The position numbers and the translations under genes were made by a program. Below the pieces are notes generated by a model, which saw only the letters and a program-made list of their open reading frames with translations, was not told where the DNA came from and searched no databases. From Rhizomys pruinosus (taxonomy: Eukaryota; Chordata; Mammalia; Rodentia; Spalacidae), in NCBI GenBank assembly GCA_009823505.1, contig VZQC01006352.1, positions 62,001 to 126,000 of the forward strand: a DNA stretch of 64,000 bases. Reading direction: 5' to 3'. Each line of letters starts with the position of its first letter. The stretch's first letter is position 1. Of this stretch, positions 13,055-22,868 are shown piece by piece.

Positions 13055-13265
13055 CTGTGATGGTTGATCTTCATTATCAGCTTCATCACATCTAGTATCA
13101 CTTAGGCCTTTTATGAGGCATACCACTGTGGCACATGTAGAAGGAATGGGAGAGAGAGAGGAAGAGGTAGAAATGATGTAAATATAGTACTCATGTATGA
13201 AATTCTTTAAAAATTTAAATTTTACAATGAAATAAGAAAAAATATTGCAAAAAATAAAGATTAGG
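13055..13265 (+). repeat. Decayed repeat remnants (URR1-like start, then L1-like 3' tail)
   Basis: 13055-13085 resembles the start of the URR1-like repeat (gtgatggttgatcttcatta). 13135-13220 contains atgatgtaaatatagtactc, which recurs with changes at 38800-38830 and resembles an old L1 3' end. Both calls are weak. Confidence 0.3.
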
Positions 13266-14447
13266 AGTATAAGCTAGGTAAAATGTACAATTTCAAATAG
13301 TGTCTGCTGCAGAGAGTTAATTACTAAGATGACATTATGCAAGACTTGAAGTGGTAAGACAGTGATGCATGGATATATAAAGGGAAAGTATTTCACAGGG
13401 ACTACATATGCAAATTCAAAGGTTTAGCAGGCTAGACTCAATTCTCAAGGAAGAAGAGGGGAAGTGACACAGCTGAAGAAGCATGGACTCAATGGAGGAG
13501 AAATGGAAAGGCCAGAGGATATTAGGTGTGACCACAAGGCTTTTTGGCTTTTTCTTGATTAAGATAGAATGCCCATGGAAAATTATCAGTAGATCAGTTA
13601 CATGGCAAACTTTGTTTAAAAAGAATATGCTAGCTTCTGTGTAGAGATGATACTCCAAGGGACAATGGTGAAGAATTATAAGTAAATGGAGTGAGATGAA
13701 GAGCTGAATTTAAGTGATAATTTGCATGGTGGAAAATGCATTCATGATCTGGATATATTTTGAAGGTAAAGTCAAAATTTGCTGGTGAGATAAGTCCCTA
13801 AGGACTTACCATTCATCTCCTAATGTAAGATGAATTAGGTCCATCCCCCAAAGTCATCCAAATCTTAACAGTCCTAAAACTATTCACAAGTTTAAGTCCA
13901 AACTCTCTTCTGTGATTCAGGCAAACTCATAAACTGGAATCAATCCCTGGGAAATTAAAATGCAATTTGCATGTTTATATCCTGCAATGGTGCAGGGTAA
14001 CAATTCCATGATAAGTGGGAGGAATAGGGACACAACAAGGAAAAAATTGGACCAAATCAAGACCAGAACCCATCAGGACAAGCAGCAAATACTGATGCTC
14101 CATGTCTCAGATCTGGAAATCTTGTGATTTTGAGGATCTTTGCTCCTCCACCTCTGCTACTTGAAGTACTTGTAATGGATCTCTGGGGCCAGTTCCATGC
14201 TAGTGTTCTCCAGTGAACAAGCAACAGTCCTGCAATCCCATGGTTTCCATTGCAATTTGGGCTTCAACTTTACAGCTTTATGCAGTGACCTCTTAGGACC
14301 ATGTTTCAGAGAATCAGACCTTGTCATGCATTGCCTGACCTCAGGATCTTTCTGGAATCTTTGCTAAAGCCTTCATGATTTCCTAATTTTTGCATTTTGT
14401 TTGCTAAGTAAACACCAATTTTGCTGAGTTCTGGTACAGCTCAAGAT
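13266..14447. other. Mostly unassigned DNA; old retroelement-like stretch from 13800
   Basis: 13266-13800 shows nothing. 13800-14447 contains text such as ggaccaaatcaagaccagaa that I associate with old rodent LTR-element sequence, but the family is not identified. The ERV at 14454 inserted at its right edge. Confidence 0.3.
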
Positions 14448-14453
14448 ATAGTC
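14448..14453. repeat. ERV target-site duplication, left copy
   Basis: atagtc immediately precedes the LTR terminus TG. The identical hexamer follows the other LTR at 18306-18311. A 6-bp duplication is characteristic of class II (beta-type) retroviral integration. Confidence 0.92.
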
Positions 14454-14858
14454 TGTGGGTGTCACCTGAAGAGGGATGGGGGAGAAGAGGCTCAAACCAG
14501 GAGGCCTTCTCGGTGGATGGGGCTGAGCCAGATGATGAGTGTCTACGGTCAGCAAGAGAACACACCACACCGGGAGCTTGTCGAAGCAAGGACTCACTTT
14601 ATTGCATCAGGCAGCAGCTTATACTCGCTTGGCAGGAGGGGTGGAAAAAAGAAGGTGGGAGAGGAAATACATAGAGTGGGGAGATAGCTTTGGGCCAATA
14701 GTAATTCAGATCAGGCTATGCTGATTCAGTCCTATGCAGAAGTGACCAGCCAGAAACAGGTTGCTAAACTCTAGTCAAGCTCAGGGGATTACAGTAGGCT
14801 GCATTCTCTTAGGGCCCACAGGTAGAGCATGAGTATGGAGGGCCCACAGGGCCCAACA
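14454..14858 (-). repeat. ERV 3' LTR
   Basis: 405 bp with TG...CA termini (minus-strand start TGTTGGGCCC). It contains a CCAAT box (minus strand of gggccaatagt, near 14691), a TATA-like tataag, and an AATAAA at 14598-14603 close downstream of it. That spacing fits the short R region of betaretroviral LTRs. Confidence 0.92.
14598..14603 (-). promoter_or_regulatory. Poly(A) signal in 3' LTR
   Basis: Minus-strand AATAAA, conserved at the matching position in the other LTR (18048-18053). It would specify the 3' end of the proviral transcript. Confidence 0.75.
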
Positions 14859-14880
14859 ATTCCCCCTTTTGTTTTTGTAA
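14859..14880 (-). promoter_or_regulatory. Polypurine tract
   Basis: Minus strand reads attacaaaaacaaaaggggg followed by aat, directly abutting the 3' LTR start, as expected of the plus-strand primer site. A near-identical 20-base tract lies at 15756-15774. Confidence 0.88.
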
Positions 14881-15092
14881 TGCAGGAGGAGAAACACAGA
14901 CTCTGTCTTAGGTTGTCTATTCTTGCAAACTCAGTCTTACCTGTCTTTGGGATACAAACAGCTAAGGTTTTGGTCCCTGTCTTAGGTTGGCTGAGTGCAG
15001 GAGGATCTTTCCCATCATTGGGTGCTATGACTCTAGTCTGCTGAAGAGCCTCTCCATGTCCTGTTTTAGGTTCCCCCATTCTCCCTGGGGTC

Positions 15093-15550
15093 TTACCCAT
15101 CATTGGCCACATGGAGGGTGGGGGTCGGGCAATCACACGAAGATGGTCGTTCATAAGACCCTGGTTCCTGGCTGGTGAGCCTGTGATAGTGGACCTTGAC
15201 TTGATGTAACTTTACTGAGTCTAACCTCCCCTGGATAAACTGTATGACCTTATTAACAATGCATGGGCCAAAGGTGAGAAGAAGGAAAAGCATAAGGAGG
15301 GGTCCAAACAGGGGGAGTAAGTAGGGCAGGGGGCCATGTAGCCCGTCCAAAATGGGTCCTCTAGCAGTTGCTTTCTTCTTTCTTCCAGGTCTTCCTGTAA
15401 TTTTCTTATCTTGTCATGCACACTTCCAGACCAATTAGCATAGAAGCAGCACTTCTCCTCTAGGCACTTCACAGCCTTGTTGGGGTTTCAGAATCCCCCA
15501 TCACTGGACTGGACGAGAGCCAGCAGCAGGAGGAGCAGTGTCACTTTCAT
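15093..15550 (-). pseudogene. env: Envelope remnant: signal peptide joined to transmembrane subunit
   Basis: The minus-strand ATG at 15550-15548 opens a 20-residue hydrophobic leader (six consecutive Leu) ending in a TGA at 15490-15488. In the same frame 26 codons from the ATG begins transmembrane-subunit sequence with a CX6CC-type disulphide motif (CLEEKCC) and KIRKLQEDLEER, an amphipathic helix. A frameshift near 15350 moves the membrane anchor (PLPYLLPLFGPLLMLFLLL) and cytoplasmic tail into another frame, open to 15093. The whole surface subunit, fusion peptide and proximal heptad region are absent. The CX6CC type is shared by gamma and type D envelopes. Leader stop and frameshift rule out function. 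Confidence 0.8.
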
Positions 15551-15561
15551 CCTAGGCCGAT

Positions 15562-15585
15562 CCTGAGGGAAGAAAAGAGGGGCAA
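15562..15585 (-). promoter_or_regulatory. Retroviral splice acceptor upstream of env
   Basis: The minus strand shows a pyrimidine tract (cccctcttttcttccctcag) ending in CAG at 15565-15563, twelve bases before the env ATG. This is the expected place for the subgenomic envelope acceptor. Confidence 0.65.
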
Positions 15586-15755
15586 TCCTCAGGGGTGAAA
15601 CACTCCCTAGAGGGGTCATTATCATTGTCTCCCTGTTGGGGGAGATATTAGCTATAGGTGACAGATGAGGACCAGTCTTTCTGAAAAGGGCATGTATGCC
15701 TGTCTTCCTTGGAAAAATTTAAAATATTTAGGGTGATCATGTGGGGGCATGGACT

Positions 15756-15774
15756 CCCCCTTTTGTTTTTGTAA
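15756..15774 (-). repeat. Second polypurine-tract-like sequence
   Basis: Repeats attacaaaaacaaaaggggg from next to the 3' LTR. It lies about 190 bases upstream of the env acceptor. It could be an internal (central) polypurine tract or the scar of a recombination. Confidence 0.6.
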
Positions 15775-15779
15775 TTGAG

Positions 15780-16290
15780 CCTTGAGGGTTTGATCATTGT
15801 CTGTTTTGAGTCTTTTCTCCAGTATGGGAGGCTTTTAGAAGAGGCTTTTTAGAATTGTATAAATGCATATTAACATTTACATAAGTCCAATTGAAGATTG
15901 TTAACACAAAAAGGTATAAATCAAGTTTTGTATAGGTTGAATCTGTAAAGTGAATTATAGTTGAACTTTTTTTAAAACACAGGAGTTTAGAAAATTATAG
16001 GGGTTAAAACAAAATGCTCATACATCCATACACATATGTGTGCATGCACACATACATACAAGCATACAGAAACATATGTACAAAGGAAAAAAAGTCATGA
16101 GATCAATCTGTGGGAAGAACGTCACATTGTTGTCTTATACTCAATGAGACACAATGAGCAGGAGAGGGGCACAGAACGAACATTGCCATATTTTGCCTTT
16201 GGTCTTGGCGTGGACCCAAGAATGCTTTTGAAACACCAGTCTGTAGATTGTACAGGGACTGCGGGGGTAGCAGGAGGACCTCGGGGTTGG
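15780..16290 (-). other. ERV internal spacer, unassigned
   Basis: AT-rich and repeat-like between the gag remnant and the polypurine-like tract; includes CA/TACA dinucleotide runs at 16020-16080. No pol motif found. Confidence 0.5.
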
Positions 16291-16349
16291 TTAGGGCACT
16301 ACCTGTAGAAGTGGCCTTCTTTGCCACACCCAAAACATATCCACCCACC

Positions 16350-17720
16350 TGACACAGTGGCTCGCTGGAGGGTATTGATAAGTCTGCAGCTCTTCCTGGC
16401 CGCAGCCACCATGGCTCCTGTCTGATGAGAAGTGGTGCCGACACCCCCGGGAGGTCACGATCCACCTGTCCATTGACTGGTTTCTAATTTGTGGTCTGTG
16501 GTCATTCCGTCCCAGACTAGGGAGCACACAGACCTTTCCCTCAACTCCCCAGCAGGGAACTTTCAAGAGGAAGGAGGGAAAGACCAGTCAATCGAAGGCC
16601 ATGTGGGGAGCAAGGGCCCCCAATGGGATCGTGGGTATGACACAAGGGAAGCCACCTGATACCCACAGTCAGGCTGCTGCAATGAGAAGAACCCCAACAC
16701 GTATGACCAGCCCCTGCCATCACGCTCCCACATGCAGAAAAACAGTACGGCTGTCAGTTAGCCAGAGAGGCCAACAGGGGACTGGGCCACAGCGGAAGCA
16801 GAAACCGAACCCCCCTACCAGGATTGGGAACGGGGGACAGGGAGCGAGACCACCCCTGAGGCCGGCCAGCTGGCGGGAGACAGATGCAGGCGGACCTGCC
16901 GAGAAAGGGGGGGGTGCCTTAAACGCATGGCAGACAAGATGAGGAGAGGCGGCACCAGGAACCTGGGAGGAGGAGGAGGAACAGACAACAGCAAGCCAGC
17001 AAACGCCAGGTCAGGGACCATGCAGGACTCTCTCGCACTGGTGGTCCCACACGACCCGAAGAGGAAGGAGCAGGCCAAGCTTGGACACAGCACACAACCA
17101 AACAACAGATGGGTGGGGCACCATCTCCCTTCCCTCCAGAGGCCAGGGCCGACCCATGCCAAGTCACACCACCTCGAGTCACGTGGCCGAGAAGCCCTCC
17201 AACTTTCTCACCCACTGAACGCACTCCCCCCAGGACTGTGGTGGCTGCCTGCCATGCGTGCCCGGCAGCCCCACAAGGGGATCTGGCATCACGGTCAGGT
17301 CAGTTCGGCTGGCCTGGGAGGGACCAACGGCATGCGAGGAGGGGAATGACACAGCAGAACGAGAGCCAGCTGGAGGCAGGGGCAATGGGAACGTCCCAGA
17401 AGATGCCTCCCTAGGGCCAAGAGATCCCCGCCCCCCAAGACAAGGAAGGGAGGCCCGAGAACCCAGAAGGAGCAATGTGGGAGACTACCAACATCTCCGC
17501 CACCATCACTGAAAGACTCTCGCGAGACACTGCAGACGTCCGACAATGGGCCAGGAATGCCTCGCACTGACACCGCAGCTGGGAGACAGCCATGCCCCCA
17601 ACCCTGCTCCAGTCTGGAAGAGGGAAAGGACCAGCATCCGCCAATGTGGAGCATGCCATAAGTAATGGGTATAGGGTGGCGGCGCTGCCTTCGAGGCTTC
17701 AGGGGGCGCTGATGGGGCCC
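16350..17720 (-). other. GC- and CpG-rich block inside the ERV
   Basis: A sharp composition change against AT-rich flanks, with many CpG sites. High GC keeps frames open on both strands (up to 140 codons, for example 16927-17349 plus), but none shows a recognised domain. It may be strongly drifted gag/pro sequence or captured foreign sequence. Confidence 0.55.
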
Positions 17721-17838
17721 GAGAGGGGTTGGTCAGCAGATCAGGTGGCATTGGCCAGGGAGCGCCCCTGAAAGGATCAAGGGGAGGATAAAGAGGTTGG
17801 GGTATGGAAGCAGACTTCCCCATAATTTATGTAGGTAC

Positions 17839-17847
17839 ACTCACCCG
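17839..17847 (-). promoter_or_regulatory. Retroviral splice donor
   Basis: Minus strand CGG|GTGAGT, a close match to the donor consensus, sits in the first codons of gag. Paired with the acceptor near 15563 it would produce an envelope message. Confidence 0.6.
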
Positions 17848-17903
17848 TAGACCGACTGGCCCATCAGCAAACTTCCAAAGGTAACCAGGCAGAAACACCA
17901 GTC

Positions 17904-18305
17904 TGCGGGTGTCACCTGAAGAGGGATGGAGGAGAAGAGGCTCGAACCAGCTGGCCTCCTTGGTGGATGGGGTTGAGCAGGATGATGAGTGTCGATGGTC
18001 CGCAAGAGAACTCACCACACTGGGAGCTCGTCGAAGCAAGGACTCACTTTATTGCATCAGGCAGCAGCTTATATTCGATCGGCAGGAGGGGCAGAAAAAA
18101 GAAGGTGGGAGAGGAAATACGTAGGGGGGTACAGCTTTGGGCCAATAGTAATTCAGATCGGGCTATGCTGAATCAGTCCTATGCGGAAGTGACCCTCCAG
18201 AGACAGGTTGCTAAACTCTAGTCAAGCTCAGGAGATTACACTAGGCCACATTCTCTTATGGCCCACAGGTAGAGCATGAGTATGGAGAGCCCACAGGGCC
18301 CAACA
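17904..18305 (-). repeat. ERV 5' LTR
   Basis: 402 bp, aligned end to end with the other LTR; TG...CA termini. On the minus strand: CCAAT box, atataag TATA-like motif near 18074-18068, AATAAA at 18053-18048. Only 39 bases separate its inner end from the gag ATG, far shorter than a normal leader, and no standard tRNA primer-binding site is recognisable. Confidence 0.92.
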
Positions 18306-18311
18306 ATAGTC
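18306..18311. repeat. ERV target-site duplication, right copy
   Basis: atagtc, identical to 14448-14453. Confidence 0.92.
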
Positions 18312-18555
18312 TGTCCCCTTCTCCCACAAATGTAGTAATCTCTGTATGTCTTGGTGGCTGAACCAGGGAAAATACTTCTCAAGGCACGTTTATTTTTCCA
18401 GCCAAGAACACCTTCAGGAGCATTCTTATTTCAGTCTCTTCTTTCAAGTGGATTTACATTTTTACAAATTAGTGTCTTTGATGTTTGAGTGTTACTATTA
18501 TTATCTGCTTTGACATTTTACCACATTCACTCTCCTTTCCTCATCAAAATGCATT
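18312..18555. other. Unique DNA
   Basis: Nothing recognised. Confidence 0.5.
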
Positions 18556-18559
18556 TTTC

Positions 18560-18568
18560 ATATATCTA

Positions 18569-18600
<32 letters not shown>

Positions 18601-18624
18601 ATCTATCTATCATCTATCTATCTG
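18560..18624. repeat. (TATC)n microsatellite
   Basis: Tandem tatc units with atc variants at the right end. Confidence 0.97.
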
Positions 18625-19250
18625 AAGGAAGCTTTATTTTTATCCCAAATGGGGACCACATGTCCCTGCTAAGGGGGATGGGGACACAGTGCCCGTTTGT
18701 GGACACTGTGAGGAGCTGGCCTCTCAGAGAAGAGACCAGCCAGCTACTTCCCATAGCCCAGCCTAAGTGGTACATCCAACTTAAGCTCTTAGCCTGGACC
18801 CAGGAGACACGTGTTCCACTCTTGGCCATGACTTCTCACCTGCCCAGAGCCTGGACAGGAATTTCAGGCTGATGGCTGATTGCCTCCCTTCAGTCAATAC
18901 CCACTCACAACACCACTACCCACATTGGTGCTCCCCAAAGTAATCTCTTTCCAACCCACTGGCCCCCCCAAAGGAAATGCAGCTCTACCTTAGCCTGTAT
19001 GCCTGCAATAATTAATAAAAAATAATGGCCAGGAATTTCATGATGATATTACTATGAAATTCAAATTTACTCCTTGCCACAGCTTGCTTTTATAAACCAA
19101 ATAATGTCAGTTCCCAGGACCAATCATAAGTCTCCCAATTCGGCACCACTGCACACCTTGCCCCACCCAGCATCACACACCTAGGCCATGCTGCTTGTTC
19201 CTTCTTGGGGTGGGGCCAGACCCTCAGCCTCGTGATGCCCTGAGGCATGC
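18625..19250. other. Unassigned moderately GC-rich DNA
   Basis: More GC-rich than its surroundings with no recognised repeat. The plus frame crossing 18489-18872 begins within the microsatellite and is not credible. Confidence 0.4.
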
Positions 19251-19251
19251 T

Positions 19252-19292
<41 letters not shown>

Positions 19293-19310
19293 ACACATAC
19301 ATGTGTCCTC
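19252..19310. repeat. (TA)n then (CA)-rich microsatellite
   Basis: Pure TA dinucleotides to about 19288 followed by cacacacatacatg. Confidence 0.97.
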
Positions 19311-19849
19311 TCTCCACTGTACAACTAAGAACAGAAAGCAATAACCATGGCAGAGACTGGAGAGTATACTGCATTGAAAATTTCTCCACAAAACAACACA
19401 GTTCACTAATTTTGAATTTAACTTTACTCAAGTTTTAGGACATGCTCAGATAGTAGCCACAGACCAATAGCACAATTCTTAATGGAGTTCTTGTTCTCTT
19501 CTGAAGCCTTATGAACCAGGACTACATTATCTGCATTTCTCTCAGCATTCTGGTCTTCCAAGATACCACTATAATGGCCTATTGAATTTTAATTATAGGA
19601 TTCTAGACTTTTCTAGCTTGCAACACCAAATTATTCCAAAGTCCTCCTACATAATAATTTTAAAGTCTTCAAATTCATTGATCAGTTTTATCACAGCAAT
19701 TATTTCATTCTCAGTATTCATTTTCTATACTAGTAACTTTTCTGGTTTATGTGATAAAATATCTGTCATAAGCAATTCAAGGAAGCAAGAGTTTGTATTA
19801 GTTAATTGAAGGTGTATACACCATGGCAGTGGACATATGGTAGCATAAG
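19311..19849. other. Unique AT-rich DNA
   Basis: Nothing recognised. Confidence 0.5.
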
Positions 19850-20040
19850 TATCTGGTGATGTATGCCATTATGTGTACAGTTAAGAGCAGAGAGATAGGA
19901 GCATTGCTGCACCAGTAGCTTTCTTCTTTTATTCAGTCCAGGAACCATGGGGATAAGATGGAGCCACCGACATTCAGAGCAGGTCCTCACCCTTTAGTTA
20001 AACATGTCTGGAAACTCCATCATAGATACACACACAGTCT
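19850..20040 (-). repeat. URR1-like rodent repeat fragment
   Basis: Reverse complement of the central part of the element seen at 59660-59850: ttttattcagtccaggaacc matches the reverse of its ggaatcctggactgaataaa. Confidence 0.45.
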
Positions 20041-20342
20041 TTTCTACAACATGAACTACCTTCTCTGCTTAGATAAACAGCTGAAAGCAGAAGGAGATCC
20101 ACTGCTTGGCTTCCACAAGGGCTTCAAAAACTCTGTTTTCCATGATGGCTCTAGATTGCACAACACATCTAGTTCCAGCTCTGTTGAATGCATCTAGCTT
20201 ATGCTCTGTGTCAAGAAGTCCAGCTTTTCATTTTTAAACTTGTAAGAGAAGAACCAGATTTTCATTTAACTTTTTATTCTGAGATATAGATATTAAGATA
20301 AATCACTAGCTGCCCAGAATATCTTATTTTGGTGTAGATTTT
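20041..20342. other. Unique DNA
   Basis: Nothing recognised. Confidence 0.5.
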
Positions 20343-20394
20343 CAGGGATGTAGCTCAGTGGTACTTGCATAGCTCTCTTATAAGCTCATGCACA

Positions 20395-20400
<6 letters not shown>
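20343..20400 (+). mobile_element. ID-type SINE fragment
   Basis: agggatgtagctcagtggta is the tRNA-Ala-derived A-box end of an ID element. It decays into the adjacent CA repeat. Confidence 0.6.
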
Positions 20401-20436
<36 letters not shown>

Positions 20437-20441
20437 GCAGA
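20396..20441. repeat. (CA)n microsatellite
   Basis: Long CA run with a ta and a cg interruption. Confidence 0.97.
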
Positions 20442-20592
20442 CTCTGTTGAGTTAGATTTCAGTTTCATATTATAACTTATGGTTGTTGGACTGATGATAG
20501 TTGAGATCTCATAATAAAAAAATAAAATCTATAGATATAGAAAATGTACATGATTGGGTATGAGAGGCTTAAGGATAATTTGAGAATATTTT

Positions 20593-20607
20593 AAAAATGT
20601 TCATGGG
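20593..20607. repeat. L1 target-site duplication, left copy
   Basis: aaaaatgttcatggg; the partner at 23552-23567 reads aaaaatgttcattggg. Confidence 0.75.
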
Positions 20608-21845
20608 GGATACAGTTTGCCAGCACCATTTGCTGAAGATGCTGTCTTTCCTCCACTGAATCTTCTTGGCCCCTTTGTCAAATATGAGGTGGCTGAAATT
20701 GGATGTGCTCAAGTTTGGATCTTCAATTTTGTTGCATTGATCTATGGATTTGTCTTTGTGCCAATACCGGGCTGTTTTTATGACTATAGCCTTTGTGCCA
20801 ATACCGGGCTGTTTTTATGACTATGGCTCTGTAACATAGTTTGAAGTCTGGTATAATGCCCCCTCCTGTATTGCTCTTTTTGTTCAAGGTTGCTTTGGCT
20901 ATCTAGGGTCTTTGGTTTTCCATTTGAACTTTAGGATTTTTTTTCTAGGTCTGTGAAGAAGCTCATGGGGATTTTAATGGTGATTGCATTTAATCTGTAA
21001 ATGACTTTGGTCAGGATGGTCCTTTTTACTGTATTAATTCTTCGAATCCATGAGCATGGGAGGTCCTTCCAACTTCTGGTATCTTCTTCAAGCTCTTTTT
21101 TTCAGGGGTTTAAAATTTTGTTGTAGAGATTTTTAGTGTCTTCAGTCAGGTTTGTTCCTAGATATTTTATGTTTTGGAGGCTATTATGAATGGGACAGTC
21201 TCCTTGTATTCCTTCTCCAGTTGATTATTATTGGCATAAAGAAAGGCTACTGATTTTTCTAGGTTAATTTTGTATACTCCCACTTTACTGAAACTGTTCA
21301 TCATTTCTAGGAGTTTTCTGGTTGAGTTTCTAGGAGTTTTCTGGTTGAGTTTCTGGTTCATACCTTAGGTAAACTATCATATCATCTGCAAAAAAGGGAT
21401 AGTTTGGCCTCCTTTTTCCAATTAGTACTCCCTTAATTTCATTTCCTTGTCTTATTGCTCTCAAGAGCATTTCAAGCACTATATTGAAAAGCAGTGGGGA
21501 TAGCCTCGCCAGGTTCCTGACTTTAAGGGGAATGCTTCTAATTTTTCCCCATTTAAGATAATGTTGGCAGTGGTTTTTTTGCATATGGCTTTAATTATGT
21601 TGAGGAAGGTTCCTTCCAGTCTAATTCCCTCTAGGATTTTAAACATGAAGGGATGTTGGATTTTGTTGAAGGCCATTTCCGTATCAACTGAGATGGCCAC
21701 GTGGTTTTTGTCTTTCAGTCCATTCATGTGCTTTATTACATTCATTGATTTACATGTGTGGAACTATCTCTGCATCTCTGGTATGATTCTGACTTGGTCA
21801 TCTTATATGTGCTTTCTTATATGTGCCTGTATGCAGTTTGCAAGC
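20608..21845 (-). mobile_element. Inverted 5' part of a twin-primed LINE-1
   Basis: Reverse-strand ORF2 (reverse-transcriptase region). Its low-coordinate end stops at the ORF2 point (cttcagcaaatggtgctggc) where the direct part at 21846 resumes, so both parts come from one L1. Contains a 37-bp tandem duplication at 20754-20827 and a shorter one near 21304-21350. No intact frame. Confidence 0.88.
20754..20827. repeat. 37-bp tandem duplication within L1
   Basis: Two copies of a unit beginning ctttgtgccaataccgggct, one base different, not present in the related L1 copies at 28290 and 56650. Confidence 0.93.
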
Positions 21846-22702
21846 ATAAAACTGAACCACCACTTATAAAAGAATAAAATTAAACCCCTACCTCTCACCC
21901 TGTACAAAAATCAATTCCAAATGGATCAAAGACCTCAATGTGAAAACTGAAACTCTGAAAATGATAGAAGAAAATGCCAGCAGTAACTTACAAGATATAG
22001 GATAGACTTTCTAAATCAGATAGCAGTTGCACAAAAAGTAAGATCAAATTTAACAAGTAGGAACTTATTAAACTTAAGAGCTTTGGTACACTGAAAACAA
22101 AGAAGAAATGAAGAGAAACCCACAGATAGGGAGGAAACCTTCACCAGTGATACATCTGATAGAGCATTAACATCCAGAGCATATAAACTAATTTAAGAAA
22201 AAAAAAGGACTAAGAAAACAAATGATCCATTCAAAAGATGGAGTAAAGAGATTTCACAAATGAAGAAGTAAAGATGGCTGAGAAGCATCTTAGAAAGTGT
22301 TCAACATCCCTAATAATTAAGGAGATGCAAATTAAAACCAGCTTAAGATTTCATGTTACCTCAGTAAAACTGGCTAAGATTAGGAAAAGAAATGACACTA
22401 AATGCTGGAGAGGTTGTGGGAAAAGGGAACACTCATTCACTGCTGGTGGGAATTTGAACTCATACAACCCCTACAAAAGTAGTATGGTGAATACTTTAAA
22501 AAAAATCAAATTAATCCTACCACCTGACCCACTCATACCACTCTTGGGTATATACCCACAAGAATCAACCTGAACCAGAAAAACATGCAAAGCCATGTTT
22601 ATTGCAGGTATCTTCACAATAGCAAAGAGCTGGAACCTATGAATGGAAAATGTGGTTTATGTACACAATGGAGTTTTATGCAGCAGTAAAGAAAGACATC
22701 AT

Positions 22703-22868
22703 TTCTGGGAATGGTGGTGCATGCCTTTAATCCTAGCACTTGGGAGGCAGAGGCAGGTGGATCTTTGTGAGTTCAAGGCCAGCATGGTCTACAGAGTGAG
22801 TTCCAGGACAGCTGGGGCTACAAGGAGACCCTGTCTTGAAAAGACAGAAAAACAACAACAACAACAAA
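22703..22868 (+). mobile_element. B1 SINE nested in LINE-1
   Basis: Full-length B1 with a CAA-rich tail, flanked by a perfect 15-bp duplication aaagaaagacatcat (22688-22702 and 22869-22883). The host L1 reads through once it is removed, so the B1 is younger. Confidence 0.97.

Larger units (their letters stand above)
16291..17864 (-). pseudogene. gag: gag remnant (late domains and nucleocapsid zinc knuckle)
   Basis: A minus-strand ATG at 17864 starts MGQ, the usual myristoylation-type Gag start, but stops after seven codons. A frame from 17823 to 17506 carries a proline-rich region with PSAP (codons 17715-17704) and PPPY (17682-17671), the paired late-assembly motifs of type D Gag. Near the distal end a CCHC zinc knuckle is legible at 16337-16296 (CFGCGKEGHFYR then C), with a TAG replacing the residue before the last Cys. 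Matrix is mostly missing. I could not find the capsid major homology region in the GC-rich middle. Clearly defective. Confidence 0.65.
14454..18305 (-). mobile_element. Non-autonomous class II endogenous retrovirus, type-D-like
   Basis: A 3.85-kb provirus read on the minus strand: 5' LTR 17904-18305, gag remnant, envelope remnant, polypurine tract, 3' LTR 14454-14858. The two LTRs differ at roughly 35-40 of about 405 positions by eye, so it is not a recent insertion. No polymerase, protease or integrase motif was found; with 3 kb of internal sequence, pol must be largely or wholly absent. Beta-type features are the 6-bp duplication, LTR layout and late-domain pair in gag. The envelope remnant has gamma-like features. 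That combination is known for type D betaretroviruses. Many frame breaks make it coding-defective. Confidence 0.88.

Noticed and set aside
16601..17414. Long plus-strand open frames (113, 140 and 101 codons)
   Set aside because: They are antisense to the ERV gag remnant in GC-rich DNA where stops are rare; no domain recognised, and the retroviral signals all lie on the minus strand.
18489..18872. 127-codon plus frame
   Set aside because: Starts in and runs through a (TATC)n microsatellite; the rest lacks domain or splice support.
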